In this document: positions 21,848 through 34,000 of the stretch, in pieces
How positions within the stretch are numbered: the first letter of the stretch is position 1
How the letters are laid out: the number at the start of each line of letters is the position of its first letter
NCBI GenBank assembly: GCA_905178155.1
Contig: CAJINV010000022.1
Span: forward strand, 462,312-526,311
DNA: 64,000 bases
Origin: Amoebophrya sp. A120
Taxonomy: Eukaryota > Sar > Dinophyceae > Syndiniales > Amoebophryaceae
Direction of reading: 5' to 3'
The notes under the pieces: model-generated
The model's database searches: none
What the model saw: the letters and a program-made list of their open reading frames with translations, nothing else
What the model was told of the DNA's origin: nothing
Position numbers and translations under genes: made by a program

Positions 21848-22250
21848 ATGCCCAGGTTCTCCACCAATTGAAGGATCTAGTTTCAAAATGGAGAGGTTAT
21901 TTTTTCAGAAGCAACAATACCGAATCAAAAGCGAGCAACATCATAACTACATCGCAAAACGCCACCAATTCGCATTACAGATTCATTATTCCAGGTTTGG
22001 TTCTTCCAGTTTCTAATGCTAAATCCGTATTCCTAAGTGGTCCATAGCCGTGGCTCCGCTCCCTTGAAGTAGTAAGAAAATCCAGTTTGTAATGCGGATT
22101 CCAGAGAGATCAGACATAATGATAATTCCGTTCCTTTTCTCTTCTTCTCTTTCTTCTTTCCTTCGTCTTTCGATCGTAGCAAGAATTTGCTTGCTTTTCG
22201 TGGTATTTTGGTCCTTTTCCTTGCTCGATCGGTTTCTTGGCTTTTCCTTA
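21848..22250 (-). repeat. right arm of the 0.4-kb inverted repeat
   Basis: Partner of 18640-19042. A further 29-bp direct repeat (ACCAAAACGATCAGTGAGAA and on) sits at 21183 and 22258, just outside this arm. Confidence 0.82.
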
Positions 22251-22507
22251 TCAGCAGACCAAAACGATCAGTGAGAAGGGGAAACGCAACTGTTGATTGC
22301 AATATATATTGATGTCGGCGTTGGCGCTTTATACTGCATAAAACTGGAAGATGAAGTAGAGGAACGAGTAGAAGGAAATATTGGCGGCCACGCTGCTCCA
22401 GGACCTGGTCAAGCTCAGGGAATAAGTAGTATTGCCGTACGCCCGTTTTCTTGTGTGTGTTCCAGCTACAGCCTGGTAGCCTAGACAACAGCGTTGGACC
22501 CTTCCAA

Positions 22508-22651
22508 GAGGATCTGTTGTTCTGAGGATCTGTTGCTCTGAGGATCTGTTGTTCTGAGGATCTGTTGTTCTGAGGATCTGTTGTTCTGAGGATCTGTTGT
22601 TCTGAGGATCTGTTGTTCTGAGGATCTGTTGCTCTGAGGATCTGTTGTTCT
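22508..22651 (+). repeat. 16-bp minisatellite, nine units
   Basis: Units GAGGATCTGTTGTTCT in head-to-tail array; the second and eighth units read GCTCT instead of GTTCT. Confidence 0.95.
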
Positions 22652-23139
22652 GTTTAGAGTGAGATTCATGACCTCCGAGCGACGCGGCCCCTGAGCTACT
22701 GTTGTTCTCTTCTACCTGACCGTCGTGTAGTATTTCTTTTTCCTGCGTTGTTGCGCTTTATTGCTTGTTGGTTTCACGATACCAAGTGCGTTATCCGCAA
22801 CAGAGAGAAGAGGTATCCACTGGAAATATGTATGGATCTGGAAGATTGAAACTTTTGATCATGCGCATTTTCGACGGCAAGAAGAACTCTGACGTCCTCA
22901 GTCTGTTCGCCACTTTATCGCACTACAAAGGACAATATCTGCTACGAACTGGTCCATACACCTGATCAGTGCACCCTTGCCAGATCACCACTCTTGCCGA
23001 TGTTGATCCAAGTAGCTGCCTGGTCATCACAAGAAGCGGCTATGCTGCAAAATGTGGACGACGAAAATCATATCCCAGTGGTTCCTTCTAGTTCTGTTTT
23101 GCGGTAGTAGCAGAGAAGTCGTTCTTTCTGCGAAAACAA

Positions 23140-23540
23140 ATCTCGAATCTCTTGCAAATAATGCAAAAACAGCGACAAGTTCTTCTGTTTTTAAGTTTGT
23201 GCTTACGAAGTCGTTTCTGCGGCAAAAATTTCGATCTGCTTGCAAATAATGCAAGACACGATCTTCTGTTTGACTCTGAAGTACGTGCTTACGGAATCGT
23301 TTCTGCAACACAAATTTCGATCTGCTTGCAAATAATGCAAGACAAGATCTCGTCCGCTTTGCGGAGTCGTTTCTGCAACACAAGTTTCGATCTGTTTGCA
23401 AATCATGCAAGACAAATCCGTCTGTCTAAAGTTCGTTCTTACGGAGAAGCCGTTTCTGCAACACAAATTTCGATCTGCTTGCAAATAATCCAAGACAAGA
23501 CCTTTTTGCGGAGTCGTTTCTGCAACACCGATCCCGATCA
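23140..23540 (+). repeat. degenerate tandem repeat
   Basis: Five to six imperfect units built around GTTTCTGCAACACAAATTTC and GATCTGCTTGCAAATAATGC, with spacers of changing length. Confidence 0.8.
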
Positions 23541-23837
23541 GGTATGTGAAATTTTTCGTGCAGCAACAGAGACGAACTCTGTACGAAACAAGAAATAAAC
23601 TCGGGTGAGATCCAGGTTCTTGTCCGCTGCTGCTGTCACTGCTCTGATGTGTGTTTGCTGTCGTAATGTTTTGTCGCAACTTCTGACGAACAATAAAAAC
23701 AAAACAGGGAGGACCGACAACACGAAAACATACTTTCGCGAGGACTTTGACTTTCGCTGTCGCAGACACGACATCAGACTATTCCAATTATTTTTTCGCA
23801 AACAAACATACTAACACTAAGTACGAAATTCTTGTTG

Positions 23838-24080
23838 ACCTTGCACGAGGACAATTTCTAGATTGTGCGCTACTACTTCTCAACCCGCGGACGAACGTTA
23901 GCAAAATTTTTTCCGGCAAAGCTGCGTTGGTTTCGCATAAACAAAGAACATACTAAGTGCTAAATTCTTTACCTTGCACGAGGGCAACTTCTAGATTCTG
24001 ATTCATTGTGCACCACTACTACTACTAAACCGCGGACGAACGTTAGCAAAATTTTTTCCGACAGAGCTGCGTTGGTTTTG
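23838..24080 (+). repeat. direct repeat, two units of about 115 bp
   Basis: CCTTGCACGAGG.CAA.TTCTAGATT and GCGGACGAACGTTAGCAAAA occur in both units. Confidence 0.8.
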
Positions 24081-24334
24081 TCGAGACTGCATAAAGGATT
24101 TGCTGAGAACAAACAAAAATTTATAAAACAGAACAGCACTTGCACTTGGACTTGACGACGAGTAGTACTCTTTGACGAAGCTTGTTGCTCAAGACGTAAA
24201 CAGACTCGCTGAAAGTTGAAAAATACGAAATTTTCAAATCCTAGCTACATTTGCGAAGTCCTAATTTTTTGCACCCCACGCGGCCTTGGTATAGAACTGA
24301 ATAATTTGTACACGACCATCTTTTTCATTTTCTT

Positions 24335-25000
24335 CCGCCGACAGAGCCCTGTGGTTCTTTTGTCGAGACTTTACTGAGTTTATTATTTCGCTTTAACTAC
24401 CACTAAACCGCATCTAGCTGTAATAATTTACTTATTTTCACTTTACTGGTGAAAGAAGAAATTTTTGAGCACTTACTGCTTTTCTTGTGGTCCTCTCTGC
24501 AGCTGTGCAATTTTTCGAGGTCCTCCGTCGTCAAGGGCCACGTTCTACTTAGATTGGCTGTACAATTTTTCAAGGACCACGTCGTACTAACTTACGCTCT
24601 GCATCGTTGAACGCGAAGTAGCCATCGTAGGTTTTAGCAGAACAACTACACACCACTTTGATAAATAATCTTCCGCCGACAGTAGACCCCTGTGGTTCTT
24701 TTGTCGAGACTTTACAACCTGAAAAATTTCCGCTTTACTAGACCGCATTTAGCTTTACTATTTTCGGCACATTTCAGATCAGTATCTTCATATTGATACA
24801 GTAACTTTAGAGGAGCTTTGCTGTTGAAGAAAGAACAAATTTTTTATAATCGCCTAAGCCTTTATCCTGTCTCTGCTCCTCTACAAATCAAGATTGTCGT
24901 CAAGGACCACGTTGTACTTAAGTTCCGCATCGTTGAAGGCAAAGAACTACCCGTCCTAGGTTTTAGCACAAGTACGCATTATATTAACGCACCACTTCAG
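24335..25000 (+). repeat. interleaved direct repeats upstream of the giant gene
   Basis: CCTGTGGTTCTTTTGTCGAG recurs at about 24350 and 24690; GTCGTCAAGG.CCACGTT.TACTTA with GCATCGTTGAA.GC.AAG recurs near 24528 and 24897. A 27-bp CTTCCAGGACAATTTTG unit is doubled at 25004-25060. An open frame reaches back into this zone, but because the sequence is repeated outside any gene I treat it as untranslated. Confidence 0.7.
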
Positions 25001-25090
25001 TCTTCCAGGACAATTTTGACGTCATCGCCTTCTTCCAGGACAATTTTGGCTAAGTCGCCTTCTTTCGCCGGCAGGATGAGGTGCTTATTT

Positions 25091-28000
25091 ATGTCCACAA
25101 ATATTCAAGCCGCGACCTGCGAAACGGGAACAACGGCCGAGCGCAAGGCGCGCCGTGAGAAGATGATGAACACGACCGGGTGGTCGTTGCCAGCAGATCG
25201 AGGAAGCCGGAATTATCATGATGATTTTGTCCCCTACAACAAAGACCACCGCCTTCATCATCTCAAGGGACAAGCAACAGATCGCAAGCTTTTGAAACGA
25301 CCTGCCGGGGCGGTTCTTGCACTTTATGGGCTAGTACTTGCGGCAACGGATGGGCTGATTTTCGACCAAGTAGGTGGGTTGTTCGCTGCTCGTCCTGGTC
25401 ATAATTTTTCACTATTGCGAGGCGTTGACGCAGCGGCCGGAGGTCGTGTAGCAATGCAAGCATCTTCCCTACAGGACCAGACACGGCGGGAAGCAACTGC
25501 AGCTTTCAACTTGCTCGATACCCGCCTCCGGGCACATGGATACCGGCGAGTGCCTGTCATTGGAGACGGAAATTGTTGCTTCCGAGCAATTATCAACTGT
25601 AAAAATGTCTGGGTCTGGAAGAATGCATGTTTGTCATGCACATTTTGCATGACTCCTGATACCTGTGACGCATGCCCTAGCATCACAGATTTTGTGAGGG
25701 CTTCCTGATGCCTATACCGCATGACAAGGCCTCTTTCCGTGTAGAAACTTGGACTCTCTTTGCTGCTCATGCAATACAGATTTTTTTAGAATCCAAAACC
25801 AGCATGACAAGTTGGATTCTTCCAGAACCAGACATTTTTACAGTTGATAGCAATTTCATTTTCGCTACACGGCCACCAAAACCACCACCAGTTTTACTAT
25901 GGAACTGTCAGGATTGAAATTAACAAAGTTGAAATAATTTGTGATGCATAAAATCTATACCAGTTGGACCCACAGTTTCCAATGGGCGCATAACAAATTT
26001 TCCTGGCCTCTGAAGCAAGTTTGTCATGCTGTTTAGGGCAAGATGGCTGCTCCCTGTCATGCTAGTCAGCAGCCCAATTCCTGACCCTTACCAGCACTAG
26101 AATCTGCCTCCCTTGCGCCTTCAGCAATAGAGTCAGTCTTTGTGTCGCATTTTATGCATGACAAATCATTTCAACTTTGTCGATTTCAACTCTGACACAT
26201 CCATATTTACAGGCGCAAGGGTATTGAGAACATGAAGAAGCATCGCAACATCTACGAGGACTTTCTCTGGGGCTCATCCGATGACGCCCTCTCACCCGGC
26301 GACAGATGGAACGACTACATTCAACGGATGGAAACAGACGGAGCCTGGGCAGATCACGAGATATTAGCGGCAGTTGCAGCTGAGTTCAACTTTGAATTCA
26401 AGCTGATCACAACACACCCTTCCGACGAAATTCGGATGGTGTCCGGACCCCCAGCTGCAACCAAAACCACAACTCCACCGCGACAAATAGTCCTAGCTTT
26501 CAAAGCTGAAGTCCATTACGACGCCGTCTCGCCTCTCACGAGCTTCAGTTCCTCGACCGCCAGCCACACGATAGATATGCATTGCAAATATGTCTGGGTC
26601 TGGAAGGTGGTAACTTGTCACGGTAAATCTGAAGCATACAATAATCTGTGTTGCATGAGTGCCAAACGCTGTCCACTTTCGACCAAGTTGGGAGGGAGTT
26701 TCTCATGCCGGATAGGCATGGTGGAGACCCCGCAGAGTCTGTCATGCCAAGTGCCGCATTCCAGAGCTCATGGGTCATGGAAAATGTGCATGACAAGTTT
26801 ACACTCTTCCAGACCCAGACACTTTTGCACTTGATAGTGGAATCCACTTCGCAACTTCCAGCTCCTACACACGTCATTTCTGCTAAAGCTGGTGCTCAAA
26901 ACCCCATGATCTCCAGCTCGCAACTTCCAGTTTCTGCACATGCTTTTTCTGTTGCAGGCCCGGCAGTTGTGACAAACGCTCCAAGCACAAACAGGGCGGC
27001 GACGGTTCGTCGTGCTAGTAGTGCAACGAGCTGGGTGGCGCCGGCTCGTGCTAGCACAAGAACTTGCAGTAGTTCAGCCAGTATCAAATGCAAATATGTC
27101 TGGGTCTGGAAGATTGCCAGGTTTATCATGCATATTCTGCATGACCCATGATGCTTGTAGTGCATGACTTAGCATCACACATTTTTGGAAGGCTTCCTGA
27201 TGCCTCTTCCGCATGACGAATGCCCTCTCCGCGTCGCACAATCTGGGCTCCTCCTCTCCTCTTGCATGACTCATGCAATACGGATTCTTTTAGAATCCAA
27301 AGACAGCATGACAAGTTCGGATCTTCCCGACCCAGACACTTTTACATTTGATAGTCAGCAAACACTGGCGCAGCAGTGGTTCTACTATCGTAAGGGAAAA
27401 TCGAAAAGCGCTCCCATATCGAAAAGAAGCGCCTCAAAAAAATTGTGATGCTGATTTGTGAGCACCAATCGTGTCTGTCTTGCAAGAAAGCAACGGCATC
27501 CGCTCCGCCCCATTATGCACGCGGTTTGTCATGCTGTTGGTCCTACAGCGTAGGCGTTCCCTATGCTACGTGCCTAGGCCAAAACCTCTGGACACTGGCA
27601 TGATTTGGGCCTGCAGTCCCCTACTGCAAGACAAATCTGATTTGTGTACGCAAATCCAGCATCAGAAATTTCGTTGTGATATGGGATGGGGGCTTTTTTC
27701 ACTTTGATATCTACTTCATCATCGTCTACTTCCGAGCTGTATCCTGTGCAAAAGCATCGTACTCGTATAAATGGAGGTCTTGCATTACAAATCTCGTTCC
27801 CAAGGCAAATCTGCATTACAAATTTTCTTTCTCATGCTGAGGAAATTTGTAATGCATTTCTACGAGTACGATACTTTTGCAGATCATAAGCTGGACACGA
27901 CGCAGAGGTATGGGGTTCTCAACTGTTACATGCTCAAGTGTTACTTGAATCTGCGATGCTAGAATGGAAAAAGTGAAACAAGGAAGATTGCGCCTTTTGC

Positions 28001-31000
28001 ATTACAGATTTCGGACGGATTCTAGTGCTATTTAGCGCGTCGGACGAAAGTTGTCATGCGTAGAAGGCTTGATCGTGTTCGTCTGAAGAGTGAGAATCTC
28101 TATGCATGACAAATAACCATGAGTGGATAATGTAACATGATTTGAAAACGCCATAAGAAAGAAGAGAATTTTTGGAAAGCGCTGCTCCAGGATGGAGAAG
28201 AAAATTTGGCCGAAGTGATCTTGCAGGAGCCCAATAGAAGGAACGAACGGGCGACGGTGCAGACCTACTGGGCGCAGTTTGTCAACCGCGTTAAGCGGTT
28301 TTCGAGTGAGGTAAAGGTGGAGTTTGAGCGGGTTTGTGTCGGTGCAACTTCAGATGCTGTCGAAACCTCGGTGCGAGACAAGCTCTCCCAACGAGTCCGC
28401 GAACTTCTCATCGAGCCGCCCGCGGGTCAAGAAGTGGATCACGCTCTGACCGCAGACGGCTGGCCTCTACCCAGCCGTCTGCGCGACTGGTATGAGCCTC
28501 GAGGAGGAGAGAGCGACCCGGTCTTGCGGGTAGTTCGAGGAGGTCCACAAACAGGTGAACAAACTACTGCCCACGCATCATTTTGGGGCCCACACCGCGT
28601 GCCGAGAATCGACCCCACGGACGTTGCGCTCATTGCCTGCGCCGTTGAGCGGGAGGAGTTCGCTGCTACTTCGAGTTTGGTAAACAACACGAGCGCATCA
28701 ACTAGTACATCTGTGAAGACCACTGTGCCAACCCTTGCGGTTTCGTACCTGCTCCTGCAACAGCACTTTTTGGACTATGTGGACCAGGAGCAGCACGGTG
28801 CTGCGCCTTCTGCCGCCATTAAAGCACGGGCGCAGACGCTTGGAAATTTCCTGAACATGGTGGGTGATGATGGTTCTTCGGGTCATGATTTTTTTGGTGT
28901 GACCAGCAAATTTGCGATCCGTATTGCGGTGTCGCTCCAGCTACTGTATGCAAAACGGTTCCAGTTTCTGCACAAGATGGAAGGGGAGTTGTCAAAGATT
29001 TCCAGCGACAATCTGGCCGAGTTTGTCCGAGACGTCCGCCTCAATATTGACTTCGCCATTGTCTCCACGACCAAGGCAAACAGCAGCCTTAGCTTGCTAG
29101 GTCTAAACGAACTTGTGGAGAAGGAAGCGGAGCGGCTGCAGAATTTTTTTGACAAGTGGTTTCATAATCCTAGCAGCAGCACCAGTAGCAGTAGCAGCGG
29201 CGCGGGTCGTTCAAACAGCGGCTTGCCCTCAGGAACAACAAGTCCAACAAGAACACCTTTCGTGAAAGTCGAGTTCCTCGACGCCAGAAAAACCACCGGT
29301 ACCACGGGGGAAGAGATCATGTTGGCGCACGACACAACTTCGGCGTCTGTGTGCTCCAAATTTGTCGAGCAGCCCGCGTCTACGTCTAGGGGGGTCGAAG
29401 TAGCAAGAACAACATCTTCTTTTGCACAGAGCGATCCGCTCGCCGGTACCATCCGGATTGGAACATTCGATACACTAAAGCAGTGCGCGCTATTGGATAA
29501 GAAAAAGAAAGCGCAGCAACTGTTGCAAGGTCCGCAAGCTCGAAGAAGTGCAACTAGTACTAACTCATTTAGCGTGCCGGGGGCCCACTATCTCTACCTA
29601 GCAACTCTCGACGGAGGAACGAGCGCAAATCTTCCGCCGAGGTTCATCTTGGGGCAGTCGACGACTGTAGTCTCTGGCGCAGCCGAGCAAGACTTCTCCA
29701 CACAAGGCACACAAACTTCGAATCCTGTCATCCAAGATGCCCTCGTGGCAAAGGCGACCGACACTAGCCAAATTGTCGAGATTTCCCTGCCCGGAGCGGA
29801 TACTCTACAGCCAATTTTCGGGTTTTTGGTAGCGGAAATGGAAAAGGTCGCCCAGGCGTTTTCGGTGATCAAAGACTATTTAGTTTCGGACAACAGTGGT
29901 GGGAATGTTTCGATACTAGGGAGAAAGCGAAAATTCCAGCAGCTTGCGGTCCCTGCGCTCGAGCGGAGACTGCGTTTGGAGTTGCGGGACTTCTCAAATA
30001 TGGGAGTGTCAGGATTGAAATCGTCAAAGTTGAAATTATTTGTAATGCATAAAATCGATACCAGCTGGAAGCCCAATTTCCCAGCGGCGCATGACAAATG
30101 TCGGCACCCTCTAAAGCCAGTTTGTCATGCTGTTTAGGGACAGAAGGCGCCTTTTGTCCTGCTACTTTAGCAGCTCTATTCCAAACCCGAAACAGGCTTA
30201 CAATCGGCCTCGTTTGCAATCCCTGCAAGAGAGGCACTTCATGCCTTGCAATTTCTGCATGAAAAATTATTTCAACTTTGAGGATTTCAATCCTGACGCT
30301 TCCATATCAAAGAAAGAAAACGGATTAGCTGTGCCGGAAGAATGGGCATACACGCTCAGGGACGTCACGCAGCAGCAAACGTTTTTACGGGGCGCAGAGA
30401 TGGGCGGCGGTGTGGTTCGAGCCGTTGGAACAAGGGATAAGGATGTTATCTTTCGCTATGGTGGGTTCACGGCAGATATCAAATGCAAAAATGTCTGGGT
30501 CTGGAAACTTGTGATGCTGGGTGGCGTATCAACATGATGAGGCCACAAGTGCTGGCCCAGCATGACAAGTTTCTGAGCTTCATCTAGGTGTTGCCTATTC
30601 TGCATGACAAACTGCGTTCCTGCATGACAGAAAAATGGAGCGCTTGGGTAACGTGCATGACAGATTCAAGAGTCAACATGCCAGACAAGCATGACAAACA
30701 TGCATTCTTCCAGACCCAGACAGTTTTGCATTTGATAGCAGAAGAGGTGGCCACGGTGCTGGTCTACGATTTCGTGGCGGTCTTCTTGGAAAAGCCTATC
30801 GAAAGCAAAAATTTCCCCTCCCCATATCAAAACGGAATTTCTAATGCTGGATTTGTGTACACAAATCAGCTTTGTATTGCAGAGAGGCATTGCGGCCAGA
30901 TCTGCAGGCTATGGAGGGGCGTATGGGTCTAGTTGTTCAGCATGGCAAACGGCTCCCCTTTAGGCCCAACAGCATGGCAAATCGCTTCCATAATAGGGCG

Positions 31001-34000
31001 AAAGCTTCTGCCTTTGTCTTCTTGCAAGACAAATGTGATTTGTGGCCTCAAATCAGCAACGCAAATTTTAGAGCCATGCCATTTCAATATGGGAAGGGGG
31101 GACTTTTCCTTACGATAAAGCCGTTCCGTGCTTTCCAGGCCACGCTGCTGGCCCGGAAAACGAGCTACGACTACGATATTCTCATGCAGTACCCCAAACT
31201 GAAAAAGCACATTCACGGACTACTCGGCAAGAATGGCACGACCCCGCAGACAGGTGGGACGAACGCCCTCTCTGCCTTTCTTCAGTCGCCGTTGCCCGAC
31301 CTCAACCCCTTCTCGGGTGACACGGGGGATGCCTTCGAGCCTATGTTTGAAAGGCACGAGGAGGAGCCGATGGACGCCGAAAGCGACGACGAGGCTACTG
31401 GAACTACTACGTCCGTCCGCCCGATTTACCGACCGAAGTACCTTGAAGCCATCGATGACGAGTCTGGCCTGCACGAGCTCACGAATTGGAACGCTGCTCT
31501 GACAGCCCTGAAGGCGTTATACATTCAGGCCAAGCGCGCAAACGAAGAGATCGAAAAAAGCTTCCCCCTCAAGCTGACCAATTTCGTCCACAACAGGCTT
31601 TTGCACGGGTTTCGCAATGGAAAGGAGCATTTCCAAAAGGCGCTTTTGTGTCGATACTTTGACGTGGAATCGCGAGCGGATCCGGCATTCTCGAGTCTGC
31701 TGGCGGGCAAAACGGAGTACGAAGACCACCTATACACAGATTTTGGCCAAAGCGATGAATTTTGCGCCACCAGCTCGACAACGGCACTGGGTCTGGTAGA
31801 AAACTTTGTCAGCAACCCGGAACTCCGCGGCTTCGTGAATGAGAAGCTCACAATCGCCGTCGGGGAATGGGTCAGGCACTTGGAAGACAATGGGGAGTTA
31901 CTGCGCCAGGAGGGTCAAGTGGGGCTGGCTCGCGGGCAACAAAAAGAGGCGGCCATTTTTCTCGAGCAGCACTTACCTGAAGACGAGAAAATAGAGTTAA
32001 AACACCGGATGAGGGAGAGGCAGCTGGGATGGCGTAAAATCAGAAGAGGCCGGGAGTCGACCAAAGGCGCACGACAGAAAACCTTGTCGCAGCAAGTGCG
32101 GGACACAGCACTTTCCAACGTGCGCATGGGAACACAAACCGAAGGGCAGCGTGCGTTGTTCAGCGAAAGCTACAAAAGCATGATTCAGTCGAAATTGATT
32201 TCCTCCGGCGCGCCGCGGGGACACGCCGAAATCGTGGTCATCTACCTGCACGGTTTGGGCGGTGAGGTTTCGCAGGACAGCTGCGACGCGATGCTGTGGC
32301 ATTTGCTGCACGAAAAGCACAATGCGGGAGTGCTCGCAAATCAGGCAACGCGAGTGGTATGTCCGCAGGCCACATTGAAGACAGATGAAATCTACCCCGA
32401 ACCCCGTCCGTCCTGGTACCGGTATAATGATAAACCGAATCCGGGAACGAAGAATGCAGACAATCGCGGCATCTTTTATGACGATCTCGTGAAGTCTCGA
32501 GTCGCCATCGCAGAGCTGATGCTACTTGAGGCCGAGAGCGATTTGGTGCGTAGTGTGTTTCTGACGGGCTGTTCCCAGGGCAGCGTGCTGGCTATGGAAA
32601 CCGTGTTCAACGGCATTGCTGCGCTGCCAGAGCCACGGTCTCACACCAGTGCCGCGTACAAGCTGAAAGGGTTGGTGGCCTACCATGGCATTATGCACCG
32701 GGAGACCTGGAACGCGGTGAGACGCAACAACGAGGAACAGTTAGTTCGCGAGTACTTCACTTCGCCGCAAGGAAGCAATGTGCATGTGCATGTTTGGGCG
32801 AGTCCGAAGGATGATCTTTTTCCGTCCGACCAGGTTCAGCGCACTAGCAACGAGCGGTTCGGGAACGCGCCGCACGGCCTCCGTTTGCAGCACTACAAAA
32901 GCTTTGAAAATTCCGAAACGCACGGCCGGCAGTCCGAAAACTTCATAGCAAAGTCCCTCGCCTACATTTTTGCGGCCGACGAAAATTTACGGAAAATCGA
33001 CGTTGCCCACCCGTACCCAGTCGCGACGAGTGACCGCTCTTCATCCCTGCACCTGCCGGAGCTGCAGCAGAAACTTGCCAGGACGACCGTGATTTTTAAT
33101 CGGGCCTTTGTGTTGAAAAAATACCTGGTTCGGGTTGTGCATTCCGCTTTCAAAGTGTTTGGTCCAGCGGGAACCACTATATCGGATGCAGTTGGTGTTG
33201 GGCCAGGAAACGCGAACGCAGGATCCACGTTGAATGACGGGGATGAGAAAGCGCATGTTGATGATCAAGAAGCATTTTTAAACCGCCTCTACAAGGACCG
33301 CGACCAGTTTCTGATCCACGGGCGAGACTACAGCTTTATCCGAGATAAGAGCAACCCCGCAAAGTGCCGCTTCTTCGACCACCGTGCCTCGCTACACAGA
33401 GCTCCTGCAGTACCGGCCGAGGAGGGGGTGTTACAGAATGGTGGTTCTTCGGTCACGACCGGGAGAAGTGGCTCGTTGAATCTTGACGAAGACGGGTTAA
33501 TCCAATTTCTGCAGATTCGGCACGACTGCTACCTGACGCCGCCGGTGTTTGTCACGAGGAAGATGTCGAATGCAGAGTTTTTCTTGCAATACCGCAGAGT
33601 TTTTGCGCTTCAGACGGAATTATCGCCAGTTACAGCTAGCACGCAACTAACGCTGAACGACCGCGCTTTTCTACTGAATCAGTTCGGCATCAGGAGCATC
33701 GCCCTAGGTAGTAGACGACGACGAACAACAAGAAGTGACTTCCTTCCGAGCGTTGCAGAAAACAGGAACAAGGCGGTCGCAGAAATGCGGTTCAGAGCGC
33801 TCGCGCAGGAAGAATTTTTTAAGCGGGTGCACACATGGATGCACAGTGCCGTACACAAAGTCGCGGAATCGGCTGCAAAGGACGTGCTGCTTGGAATCAG
33901 CGATTGCCGAGATGATGATGCCCAAAATCTTTCCCCGGATAGTATTTATGCAATGCAAAAGTATCGTACTAGTATGGATTGCATGACAATTTTTTCCTAG

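Larger units (their letters stand above)
16488..25090. other. repeat-rich intergenic region, 8.6 kb
   Basis: No ORF on either strand has convincing coding character. The region holds dispersed and tandem repeats, an inverted repeat pair and one stand-alone introner, listed separately. It also serves as the upstream region of the giant gene. Confidence 0.6.
25541..26545 (+). other. OTU cysteine protease domain (exons 1-3 of the giant gene)
   Basis: DGNCCF at residues 159-164 places the nucleophile at Cys162. Downstream, the spliced sequence reads AISFSLHGHQ, YEDFLW, WNDYIQRMETDGAWADH and AFKAEVHYDAV, matching the OTU layout; His283 in VHYD is the expected catalytic His. Two introners (families A and E) split the domain. 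OTU enzymes usually cleave ubiquitin chains. Confidence 0.88.

Noticed and set aside
24818-25090. N-terminal extension of the OTU frame
   Set aside because: The extension lies in direct repeats that also occur outside any gene, and it starts without a supported ATG.
27386-27739. Possible transmembrane segment WFYFIIVYF in a spliced reading
   Set aside because: It appeared only when one target repeat was handled wrongly; the consistent rule gives a Ser/Thr-rich reading (STSSSSTSELDTTQR).
30872-34000. A single 1,042-codon ORF beginning at 30872
   Set aside because: Its first 80 codons and last 15 codons lie inside introners (30797-31117 and 33947-34096). The true exon is 31123-33946.
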